From Clostridia bacterium (GTDB lineage: Bacteria > Bacillota > Clostridia > Christensenellales > UBA1242), in contig JAFULP010000055.1 in NCBI GenBank assembly GCA_017473285.1, forward strand, positions 1 to 23,062: a stretch of 23,062 nucleotides of DNA. Reading direction: 5' to 3'. Of this stretch, positions 1-6,697 are shown in pieces. Made by a program: the position numbers and the translations under genes. Positions within the stretch are counted from its first letter, which is position 1. The number at the start of each line of letters is the position of its first letter. The notes under the pieces were generated by a model. That model ran no database searches and had not been told where the DNA came from. It saw nothing but the letters and a program-made list of their open reading frames with translations.

Positions 1-9
1 ATATAATAT

Positions 10-38
10 ATACTATCACTTTTATAACCTCAAGTCAA
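10..38 (-). promoter_or_regulatory. Possible leftward promoter at the left edge
   Basis: On the minus strand a TTGACT box (38-33) and a TAGTAT box (15-10) are separated by 17 bases, each one mismatch from consensus. It would drive a gene lying to the left of the window. No coding start is visible, so this is a pattern match only. Confidence 0.3.
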
Positions 39-190
39 GATAATATTTTAAATTATTATGCGCATTTAATAGTTTTATCTTGTATCAAATCCATAATTGT
101 TTTTCAAAATCCATCTTTATTTTAGCAAATTCGCACCCTTAATCAGACTAAAAACCCCTAAATCTTCCAAAAATCATCCACAAAAGAGCA

Positions 191-234
191 TTTTTGAAAT
201 TTTTTTTGAAATTTTACAATTTTTTTTGAAATTT
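191..234. promoter_or_regulatory. Phased T-tracts upstream of the tRNA promoter
   Basis: T-runs begin at about 191, 200, 212, 220 and 232, close to one helical turn apart, directly upstream of the -35 box of the tRNA promoter. Phased A/T tracts are known to bend DNA and can act as UP-elements for strong stable-RNA promoters. The phasing is seen; the function is inferred. Confidence 0.45.
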
Positions 235-237
235 GGC

Positions 238-266
238 TTGACAGATTATTTTTTTTAGTATATAAT
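238..266 (+). promoter_or_regulatory. Consensus sigma-A promoter for the tRNA operon
   Basis: TTGACA (238-243) and TATAAT (261-266) are both perfect consensus boxes with a 17-base spacer. Transcription would begin near 273, about 30 bases before tRNA-Met. No other gene lies between, so it should drive both tRNAs. Confidence 0.88.
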
Positions 267-302
267 GACATTATCTTGATGCGTAATGCGTACGAAAGAT
301 GT

Positions 303-378
303 GGCGGTATGGCTCAGGGGTTAGAGCGATCGGTTCATACCCGATAGGTCGAAAGTTCAAATCTTTCTACCGCTACCA
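303..378 (+). tRNA. tRNA-Met (anticodon CAT), elongator type
   Basis: The cloverleaf folds fully. The acceptor stem GGCGGTA pairs with TACCGCT (one G-U), and there is a GCTC/GAGC D-stem. The anticodon stem is ATCGG/CCGAT with loop TTCATAC, giving anticodon CAT at 336-338. The T-stem is GAAAG/CTTTC with loop TTCAAAT. The CCA end is encoded (376-378). The anticodon stem lacks the three G-C pairs of initiator tRNA, so it is an elongator. A CAT tRNA can also be a lysidine-modified tRNA-Ile, but the acceptor and overall sequence fit elongator Met better. It is followed eight bases later by tRNA-Glu in the same transcript. Confidence 0.93.
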
Positions 379-385
379 CTGATAT

Positions 386-460
386 GGTCCTATGGTCAAG
401 CGGTTAAGACACCGCCCTTTCACGGCGGTATCGGGGGTTCGATTCCCCCTAGGGCTACCA
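386..460 (+). tRNA. tRNA-Glu (anticodon TTC)
   Basis: The acceptor stem GGTCCTA pairs with TAGGGCT, including two G-U pairs. The anticodon stem is CCGCC/GGCGG with loop CTTTCAC, giving anticodon TTC at 419-421. The T-arm is GGGGG/CCCCC around TTCGATT, and CCA is encoded (458-460). It is co-transcribed with the upstream tRNA-Met and followed by a hairpin terminator. Its 3' end is duplicated at 618-635, which makes it a candidate integration target. Confidence 0.93.
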
Positions 461-471
461 AATAAAAATCA

Positions 472-498
472 AGTCGAAACATTGGTTTCGGCTTTTTT
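472..498 (+). terminator. Rho-independent terminator of the tRNA operon
   Basis: A nine-pair stem (472-480 with 485-493, one G-U) closes a four-base loop and is followed by a run of T to 498. It lies 11 bases after tRNA-Glu. Confidence 0.85.
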
Positions 499-617
499 AT
501 TTGTATTTTTAATTCTTAGTTCTTCATTTTCCACTTTTCATTAAATGACTATCAATATTTTAAAATAATCAAACCAAGTTCGTTTACTAAAAACAAGACA
601 TAGTCAACTTTTCTTTA

Positions 618-635
618 CCCCCTAGGGCTACCAAA
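618..635 (+). repeat. Duplicate of the tRNA-Glu 3' end
   Basis: CCCCCTAGGGCTACCAAA is an exact 18-base copy of 445-462, the T-stem arm, acceptor arm and CCA of tRNA-Glu plus two bases. Nothing resembling the 5' half of a tRNA precedes it. Copies of a tRNA 3' end are typical of attachment sites left by integrases that target tRNA genes. The alternative is a tandem tRNA that lost its 5' part, which the terminator that follows would favour. Confidence 0.75.
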
Positions 636-640
636 CAAAA

Positions 641-668
641 AATCAAATCGTTTAGGTTTGATTTTTTT
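641..668 (+). terminator. Terminator following the tRNA-Glu 3' copy
   Basis: A nine-pair stem (641-649 with 655-663, one G-U) with loop GTTTA runs into seven T. Its distance from the CCA copy and its overall design match the terminator after the intact tRNA-Glu, although stem and loop bases have diverged. This suggests that the tRNA end and its terminator were duplicated together. Confidence 0.7.
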
Positions 669-790
669 AATTATTCATTTTTTATTATTCATTCTTCATT
701 TTTAATTTTTATTTTTTTGTAATAATAAATTAATAATTAAGAACTAAGAACTATATATTTCAATTTAGACTACTTAACCTACAATAAAAT

Positions 791-820
791 AACTCGAACT
801 GTAAAAAGTTCGGGTTGTTT
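791..820 (+). terminator. Third terminator-like hairpin
   Basis: AACTCGAACT (791-800) pairs with AGTTCGGGTT (807-816), ten pairs with one G-U, over a six-base loop and followed by GTTTTG. The bases before it (CTACAATAAAATAA) weakly resemble those after the CCA ends at 460 and 633. It may be a more decayed third copy of the same tRNA-end unit, or the terminator for the minus-strand gene ending at 926. The T-run is poor in both directions. Confidence 0.4.
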
Positions 821-925
821 TGTATATTTAAAAATTTAGCAATGTTAAGCCTTTTTTAACCGTATTTTTCAAATAGCATTTTGGCGACATTTTACAATTA
901 TCAAAATCGCCAACTCAATACCCCA

Positions 926-1696
926 TTAACTCAAATTACTTAAAAATATAGCATTTAGTTCGTCCCATTTTTTAGAATTGCTTGCTGGATAATCATTAAG
1001 TACTGCTTCAATTTCAACAATAGAGTTCTCAATATAATCATTTATAATATCTATACGTTTACTTTCTCCAAGTTCTGGCATATTCATTTTTAAACGAAGT
1101 AAATCGTGTACTGCTGAAGCAATTTTTTCGTCAAAATAGGCATCTGCGAGGCACAAAAACGACATCGGTGGTGGAGATTTCTTTTCAATAATCCATTTGC
1201 AAGCAAGGATAGGTCGCAAAGCATAAAAATACTTTTTTAAGCGCACCGTTTCACCCGTCAAGTACTGTTTATAATTGCTTTTAGCAATGCTTAAATAATG
1301 ATACAAAATAGTTTTTGGTTGAAAATAATAATTAATTATATTAGATATCGTTTCCCATTCTGGAGTTGTTTTGTACACAATTGGAGAGTTATTCCACTCA
1401 AATAATGTAGGGTTAGATTTGTGAAGTAAAATAAGTGCTTTTTGTAAATCCCAGCCATTAATATCAAGAGTTTCATCTAGTTGCCACTCAATAACATCTC
1501 TTGTTTTATCAAGGCGAAGATAATAATCTTTTGGTCGGACATAGATAAATCGCACATCAAAATCACTATCTGGCGAAGCAAAGCCCCAAGCCCGACTACC
1601 AGATTCAACGCAATAAATAATACGGATATTTTCTTTCTTTTAAATTTCCGCAAGTTTTGAAGGAATAATTACTTCTTTAATTTATTTTTCATTCAT
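926..1696 (-). pseudogene. YcgL/RlaP-family nucleotidyltransferase, two nonsense codons
   Basis: One continuous 257-codon frame runs from an ATG at 1696, preceded by GGAG ten bases upstream, to TAA at 926. It carries in-frame TAA at codon 5 (1684-1682) and codon 19 (1642-1640). Right after the second stop comes the polymerase-beta-fold signature GSRAWGFASPDSDFDVRF (residues 33-50), with catalytic Asp pair D45/D47. This identifies the COG3541/PF10127 predicted nucleotidyltransferases, whose usual length is about 250 residues. Restart at the GTG at 1555 would give 209 residues but lose the catalytic loop, so an active product is unlikely. It lies 18 bases after the CCA enzyme gene on the same strand and was probably co-transcribed with it. 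Both premature stops would need only single-base changes from sense codons. Confidence 0.82.
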
Positions 1697-1714
1697 CTTG
1701 ATATATCTCCCATA

Positions 1715-3052
1715 TTATTCTTGTTTGTTTTTATTTAAATAATCTATTAACGAGTTCTTATCATTTTTAACTTCATCATTCAAAACTGCTTCTAATAAGT
1801 GTTTTAAACTAGCACCAATTTCCTTACCTTCCAACCCAATCTCAATCATATCATTTCCATCAACGGAAAGGTCTTTTAAACTAAAAGATAAATTTTCGTG
1901 TTCTAATTTTTCAATTATTTTGTCTATTTCGTTAAACTTATCAATTCTTTCACTATGTATTGGGGCTTGACCATAATTATCTGCTCGCTGAACCAGTATT
2001 AATTTTTTAACCATCTCCAAGTCACCAAGTTTGTAACACAATCTTCGTATGTACTTTTCCGTTGGTTGCAAATCTAAATCATGGTATTTAATCAATGTTA
2101 AAACTTGATGTTTTGTGTTATTATCAACCTTTAATCTATCAAAAATATCTCTAGTTATATCAACACTTTTTAATGCGTGCCCATAAAAATGTCCATTCCC
2201 TTTTTCGTCCATTGTGAAACTCTCGGGCTTCCCAATATCGTGAAACAATACTGTCAAGCACACAATCAAATCTTTGGTAGCTCCTTCTAACGCAACGCAA
2301 GTGTGTTTTAACACGTCATGGACATGATGTGGATTATGTTGCTCAAAACCTTTCATCTTTAACAACTCTGGAATTACCACACCCCAAATATCAATATAAT
2401 CAAATATAATTTTGTGTCCGTTAGGCTGAATTATTGTTTTAAACAATTCAACAACAATTCTTTCAACAGATATGTTTTTTAACAACTGTGACAGTTCAAA
2501 ACACGCTTTTTCGGTTGCTGGTTCAATTTTATATCCTAACACTGCCGAAAATCTTAAAGCCCTTAAAATTCTCAATGCATCTTCATTTAATCTCTTTATT
2601 GGCTCATTTACACATCTAATAATTCCGTCTTTTAAGTCTTGTATGCCATTAAAGCAATCCACAAAACCAACGCTAGGATTATATGCTATCGCATTTATTG
2701 TAAAATCTCTACGAGCCAGATCATCTTTAATATCTTTTACAAATTTAACACTTTCAGGTCGCCTGTTGTCTAAATACTCGCCATCAATTCTGTATGTCGT
2801 AATTTCATAAGGCGTGTGGTTTATAAGCACTGTTAACGTGCCATGTTTAATGCCCGTTTCAATAACATTAAATTCTTTAAAACATTCTTTCATCTCATCA
2901 GGGGTTGCATTTGTTGTAAAGTCCACATCATGAGGTATTTTATTTAGCAAAAAATCCCTAACACATCCACCAACCATAAAACATTCGTACCCTACGTTAT
3001 TTAATGTGTCAAAAACAATCTTTATGTCGCTTGTAATTTCTATTTCATTCAT
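1715..3052 (-). CDS. cca: CCA-adding tRNA nucleotidyltransferase
   Basis: This enzyme adds or repairs the 3' CCA of tRNAs in the cytoplasm, using CTP and ATP. The class II polymerase-beta fold is clear: GGCVRD near residues 28-33, the metal-binding HDVDF near 41-45, and RRDFTINAIAY near 113-123. A tRNA-head-binding helical region follows, then an HD domain with HHVHDVLKHT and LFHDIGKP. The length of 445 residues is normal for the family. I use the ATG at 3052 (MNEIEI); a TTG six codons upstream is open but less likely. Neither start has a strong ribosome site, and a TATACT -10-like box lies at 3094-3089. Both tRNAs in the window already encode CCA, so the role here is probably repair. Whether it adds all three bases or works with a partner enzyme cannot be told from the sequence alone. 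Confidence 0.93.
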   Translation of the reverse strand: MNEIEITSDIKIVFDTLNNVGYECFMVGGCVRDFLLNKIPHDVDFTTNATPDEMKECFKEFNVIETGIKHGTLTVLINHTPYEITTYRIDGEYLDNRRPESVKFVKDIKDDLARRDFTINAIAYNPSVGFVDCFNGIQDLKDGIIRCVNEPIKRLNEDALRILRALRFSAVLGYKIEPATEKACFELSQLLKNISVERIVVELFKTIIQPNGHKIIFDYIDIWGVVIPELLKMKGFEQHNPHHVHDVLKHTCVALEGATKDLIVCLTVLFHDIGKPESFTMDEKGNGHFYGHALKSVDITRDIFDRLKVDNNTKHQVLTLIKYHDLDLQPTEKYIRRLCYKLGDLEMVKKLILVQRADNYGQAPIHSERIDKFNEIDKIIEKLEHENLSFSLKDLSVDGNDMIEIGLEGKEIGASLKHLLEAVLNDEVKNDKNSLIDYLNKNKQE

Positions 3053-3212
3053 ATTACTATAGTACCACAAAGCCGTTAAATTGTCTATAGTATATCTTAA
3101 ATCTTTTCTTTATAAATATCTATTTACATTTTTTTAATTCTATATAAAGAAAACCAATTTTAATGTGCTTGATTACACTCTATATTTTACACCACCATAA
3201 TAAATCTAAATC

Positions 3213-3229
3213 GGACATAATTTATGTCC
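3213..3229 (-). terminator. Hairpin after the methyltransferase gene
   Basis: GGACAT and ATGTCC (six pairs, extendable inward) lie nine bases beyond the methyltransferase stop. Read on the minus strand the following tract is only moderately T-rich, whereas on the plus strand six T follow. It is a likely end point for the restriction-modification operon, but a weak one. Confidence 0.45.
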
Positions 3230-3238
3230 ATTTTTTGT

Positions 3239-4237
3239 TTATATTTTTACATCATTTAAAAATTTTAACACACTTGAGCATATGTGCCAAGCAAATACAG
3301 GCGGAACGGCGTTCCCAATTTGTTTATACCCCGCAGATGCTGAGCCGGGAAAAATGAAATTATCTGGAAAACTTTGAATTCTTGCACATTCCCTTACAGT
3401 CAAACGTCTCCAATTTTTCACATCTCTAGAATTTTCCTCATTATATGTTCTGTAATGCCCTTCTATATTTCCATGATGTTCTGCACGTATGGTAACAGAT
3501 GGTTTATCTGCATCTATTAAACGATTGCCTTGCCCTTTGCCATTGGGGTTAAATTTTGCTTTGCTATAATCTTTTTCGCTGTGATTGGCAACAATATCTT
3601 TACCCAACTTGTCCCATAAATCATCAATAGCATCTTTGGCGGTCAACCAATTATGTTCATTCATAATTTCTTTTGGATATTCATAATCTTTGTTTATATC
3701 ACTTCTAACACCAACAATTATAACCCTTTTCCTCATTTCAGGAACTTCGTAATAGGCTGTATTAAACAACTTATATTGTACCTTATATCCCGCCTGTTTA
3801 AACTCTTCAATAATTTTTAACAATGGACTTTCTCCATTTATGCTCAAAGTCAATCCCTCAACATTTTCCGCAACGAAAACTTTTGGTTGTTTTGTTTTTA
3901 CAACTCTTAGCATTTGTTTATACAAAAGTCCTCTTTCCGAATTAAATCCTTTTCTTTTTCCAGCCAAACTAAAATCTTGGCAAGGGAACCCGCCGATGAT
4001 AATGTCGCAATCTGGAATTGATTGTGTGTTAACATTTGAAATGTCTTCACAAATTGCTCTATGATTAAAATTATAGTTATATGTATCGCAAGCATTTTTG
4101 TCAATATCATTAGCAAAAACAATATCAATTGGGTTCTTGTCGTAATTCTTGCCTAAATACGAAAACCCTCCAGCAAATCCTAAATCCATGCCACCACAAC
4201 CACAAAACAAAGAAACAACTTTATAATTACTCGCCAT
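3239..4237 (-). CDS. DNA (cytosine-5-)-methyltransferase, type II R-M
   Basis: It transfers a methyl group from S-adenosylmethionine to carbon 5 of cytosine in its recognition site, protecting host DNA from the partner nuclease. All key C5-methyltransferase motifs are present in order in 332 residues: motif I SLFCGCGGMDLGF (9-21), motif IV GGFPCQDFS with the catalytic Cys, motif VI AENVEG, motif VIII RKRVIIVG, a target-recognition region with TIRAEHHGNIEGHYR, motif IX RECARIQSFPDNF and motif X QIGNAVPP. The start overlaps the last 11 bases of the endonuclease gene, so translation is probably coupled; AAGGA lies 11 bases upstream. The recognition sequence cannot be read from the protein by eye. 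Confidence 0.95.
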   Translation of the reverse strand: MASNYKVVSLFCGCGGMDLGFAGGFSYLGKNYDKNPIDIVFANDIDKNACDTYNYNFNHRAICEDISNVNTQSIPDCDIIIGGFPCQDFSLAGKRKGFNSERGLLYKQMLRVVKTKQPKVFVAENVEGLTLSINGESPLLKIIEEFKQAGYKVQYKLFNTAYYEVPEMRKRVIIVGVRSDINKDYEYPKEIMNEHNWLTAKDAIDDLWDKLGKDIVANHSEKDYSKAKFNPNGKGQGNRLIDADKPSVTIRAEHHGNIEGHYRTYNEENSRDVKNWRRLTVRECARIQSFPDNFIFPGSASAGYKQIGNAVPPVFAWHICSSVLKFLNDVKI

Positions 4238-5081
4238 CTTTAATATTATCCTTAATAAAATTTAAATATTTTTTTTGTTCTTTTTTGCTTAGTTCTTGAA
4301 AGTTTGATAATAATATTAAAGCAAATTTTCTAACAGTATTGTTAAACCAAGGCTCATTTTTTGGTTTTCTTTTTGTTCCAAGAGCTTTCATCCACCTTTT
4401 GGCTAGAAATGCTTGCCAATCATTTAATAAATTTTCTTTTGTATCTTCGCCATCATCTTTAGCATATGTTAAAATATTGTTTTCACAAGTTCTAAAATCG
4501 TTATTCCAGTTTTTTAATTCAGAAAATGAAACTTGCGGTCTTGGGCTTCTATCAGGAAATTGCATTATGCCATTTATTGAATTTTTGTATTGTCCTATTG
4601 TTGTCAAAATGTCATTATCGGTATGTTTAATAAATATCACCCATTCGTTTGGATCAATTTGTTGAATACTTGAACCGGGTATATTATTGTTCTTTGTGCT
4701 TTTAATTTCAATAAATTCATGATTTAGAGTTCCGTCAAAATTGATATTTAGTATTAAATCAGGATTAACATAAACCCCATCTTTCTTTTCTTTAACAGCC
4801 TTCTTTTCAATTTCCGTATATTCTTCAATTGTTAAAATGTTGTCAATTGTAAATTTTGACTTATCAATATGCACTTCTTCATCATCCATATTCACTGTAC
4901 AAATATTATTTATAGTCAATAAATTTTCTTTTATAATTTTTTTAACAAGTCGCTTTACCTCACTATCGGTATTGGCTTCATCTAATTGAAAATTTATTGT
5001 TTTAAACTCTTGACTGTACTTGTTTAAACACACTTCAAGTTCATACATATATGCTGAAATATAATGTTTATAATTATCCAT
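4227..5081 (-). CDS. Probable type II restriction endonuclease, PD-(D/E)XK
   Basis: This 284-residue protein lies directly upstream of the methyltransferase and overlaps it, the classic type II layout. A PD-(D/E)XK nuclease core is visible: PD at 107-108 (NPDLILNI), then EIK at 125-127 (HEFIEIKSTK), followed by GSSIQQIDPNEWVIF, which would form the next helix and strand. The C-terminal part is basic and helical (KRWMKALGTKRKPKNEPW). I start at the ATG at 5081 because GAGGTG stands just upstream; an in-frame start eleven codons earlier would overlap the -10 box. No controller protein gene is seen. I do not recognise the exact family or its site, so the call rests on the motif plus context. Confidence 0.78.
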   Translation of the reverse strand: MDNYKHYISAYMYELEVCLNKYSQEFKTINFQLDEANTDSEVKRLVKKIIKENLLTINNICTVNMDDEEVHIDKSKFTIDNILTIEEYTEIEKKAVKEKKDGVYVNPDLILNINFDGTLNHEFIEIKSTKNNNIPGSSIQQIDPNEWVIFIKHTDNDILTTIGQYKNSINGIMQFPDRSPRPQVSFSELKNWNNDFRTCENNILTYAKDDGEDTKENLLNDWQAFLAKRWMKALGTKRKPKNEPWFNNTVRKFALILLSNFQELSKKEQKKYLNFIKDNIKDGE

Positions 5082-5100
5082 ATTAACACCTCTTGCAAGT

Positions 5101-5109
5101 ATTATAACA
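5101..5109 (-). promoter_or_regulatory. Extended -10 promoter of the R-M operon
   Basis: TGTTATAAT is a perfect TGn-extended -10 box ending 20 bases before the endonuclease start. No convincing -35 box is present. The predicted transcript would begin near 5094, leaving only a short leader with the ribosome site. Confidence 0.65.
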
Positions 5110-5269
5110 TACAAAATTTAAATTTGTACCATTTTAACACAGTTTATTGATTTTTTTAAAAATATTAAATATTTTTACGCTCTACAAAATTTAGGATATA
5201 TCTTATATAAACAATATCTTTATTACGCCTCATTATAATAATCCTAAACTGTTTAGATTAATTTCACAA

Positions 5270-5299
5270 AAACACTGCAATTTAAATATTGCGGTGTTT
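5270..5299 (-). terminator. Terminator after the glycosyltransferase
   Basis: AAACACTGCAA (5270-5280) pairs with TTGCGGTGTTT (5289-5299), eleven pairs with one G-U. On the minus strand it is followed by five T. It begins three bases beyond the glycosyltransferase stop. Confidence 0.75.
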
Positions 5300-5302
5300 T
5301 GT

Positions 5303-6439
5303 TTAATTGTGGTTTGTGCTATTAAATTCAATTTGATTATATATATCTTCTAATTGTTGTTTTACATTATCAATGCTATATTGAGGTGCAAGTTGTTTGC
5401 TTTTTTCGCCCATTTTAATTTTTAAATCATTGTTTGAAGCCAATTTATCAATAACTTGCGCATAGTACTTGTAATCATCTTTTTCGCCAACAAAACCATT
5501 TTCGTCAACCTCGACCAAATCCTTACATCCACGCACATCGCTTGTTACAATAGGCAAACCAAAATTCATTGCCTCAATTATTGACAAGCACAACCCCTCT
5601 TGCTTTGACGGCAAAAAGAAAACATCCGCTATTTGCATAATTTTATTAATATCTTTACGATATCCTAATAATAAAACTTTATCTTCAATTTTTAAATCTT
5701 CAATTTGTTGCTTTATTTCTTCCTCAAGAACCCCTCGTCCACATATAACATATTTGATATTTTTATTTTTCTGTTCACTTATGGCTTTTAATCTTATTGC
5801 ATAGTTTTTGCGCTTAATGAATTCCGCAACCGTCAACACTACAAATTAGTCTTTCAAACCTAAGCTTTGCTTAAATTCTTGCTTGTCAAATTCGGCATTG
5901 TCGTATTTGTTAATGTCAAAGCCTATGCCCGAGATTTTAAATTTCTTTTTAGCCTTCCACTTTTTAGAAACTTCAAAGTCTTCTTGATTAATTGTAATTA
6001 ACACATCGGTATATTTTGCAAGCCACTTTTCAACCGATTTAAACAAAAAGTTCTTTAGCGGATTGTTACCTTTTAGGAAATTAAAGCCATGAGCCGTGTA
6101 TATTACTGGTATCTTAAATTTTTTACCAATCAATCTTCCCATCAATCCACCAACTGGTTGTTGACAATACACTAAATCAAACTTTTCCTGTTTTTGAAGT
6201 TGAACCAATTTTTTATACGCCTTAATATTTTTAACCTTAAATGGATTGCGTGCAAAATCAATTGCGTGCATTGTAAATCCAAATTTATCTTTTAATTCGT
6301 CAAACCAAAATCCAGTTTTGCTACATACACATTCAACAATATTCCCCTGTTCTTGCAAATACTTAATATGCGGTATCAAAAATTGCCAAATCATATTATC
6401 AGTGGTTGTAATCATCATTATTTTTTTATTTGTAATCAT
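5303..6439 (-). pseudogene. Family-4 glycosyltransferase split by one in-frame TAA
   Basis: The two halves join in the same frame into a 378-codon gene of normal length for GT4 enzymes of the CapM/EpsF kind, which transfer sugars from nucleotide sugars to growing surface glycans on the inner membrane face. The N-terminal half (start ATG at 6439, GGAG six bases upstream) has the Rossmann-like region with CQQPVGGLMGRL and YTAHGFNF. Codon 198 is TAA (5848-5846). The frame then continues without loss into FVVLTVAEFIKRKNY and the donor-binding domain with ADVFFLPSKQEGLCLSIIEA, whose E-x7-E motif is intact, and NFGLPIVTSD. No bases are missing around the stop, so a single substitution is the simplest cause. 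Either half alone would lack one of the two domains. It has its own promoter and terminator. Confidence 0.85.
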
Positions 6440-6465
6440 ATTCCTCTCCACAATTATATGATTAC

Positions 6466-6474
6466 ATTATAGCA
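6466..6474 (-). promoter_or_regulatory. Extended -10 promoter of the glycosyltransferase
   Basis: TGCTATAAT, a perfect TGn-extended -10 box, ends 26 bases before the ATG. The -35 region is A+T-only without a clear hexamer. Confidence 0.62.
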
Positions 6475-6661
6475 TATGTAATTTATTTTTACAAATATTA
6501 ATAATTAAATTAATTTATTTTTAATTGGAAATAAATTTAAAAAATAATTAAATATATTATTTTATTGCTTTAAATGGTGATTTTTAATAAATTAATTAAT
6601 ATTTTAATTATTTTTATTTTTTAGTTATCTAAATTTAATTTTTAATTATTTAAATTTAAAA
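6475..6661. other. Extremely A+T-rich spacer
   Basis: Nearly every base is A or T, with many AATTAATTT and TTTAAATTT runs and almost no G or C for about 190 bases. No open frame or RNA gene is visible. It separates the LtaS-type gene terminator from the glycosyltransferase promoter. Confidence 0.7.
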
Positions 6662-6691
6662 AAATATATTAGAGATTAATCTAATATATTT
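6662..6691 (-). terminator. Terminator of the LtaS-type gene
   Basis: A perfect 12-pair stem (6662-6673 with 6680-6691) with a six-base loop lies just after the stop. On the minus strand it runs into seven T. The stem is almost all A-T with one G-C pair. Confidence 0.78.
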
Positions 6692-6697
6692 TATTTT

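Larger units (their letters stand above)
513..750. repeat. 12-bp inverted repeat around the tRNA-Glu fragment
   Basis: TTCTTAGTTCTT at 513-524 recurs inverted and perfect at 739-750. The 238-bp interval is very A+T-rich and contains the tRNA-Glu 3' copy and its terminator. It could be a MITE-like element or a scar. The whole gap from 499 to 925 holds no gene I can support, only these repeats and hairpins. Confidence 0.35.

Noticed and set aside
618..635. A third functional tRNA gene
   Set aside because: Only the 3' arm is present. No D-arm or anticodon stem can be found in the bases before it.
3163..3357. A 64-codon plus-strand frame over the end of the methyltransferase gene
   Set aside because: It runs antisense to conserved methyltransferase motifs IX and X and through the terminator hairpin, and has no ribosome site.
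926..6439. Reassignment of TAA to an amino acid, suggested by three in-frame TAA codons
   Set aside because: All other genes end normally at TAA at the lengths expected for their families, and the premature positions would need different amino acids. Ordinary nonsense mutations or sequencing errors are more likely.
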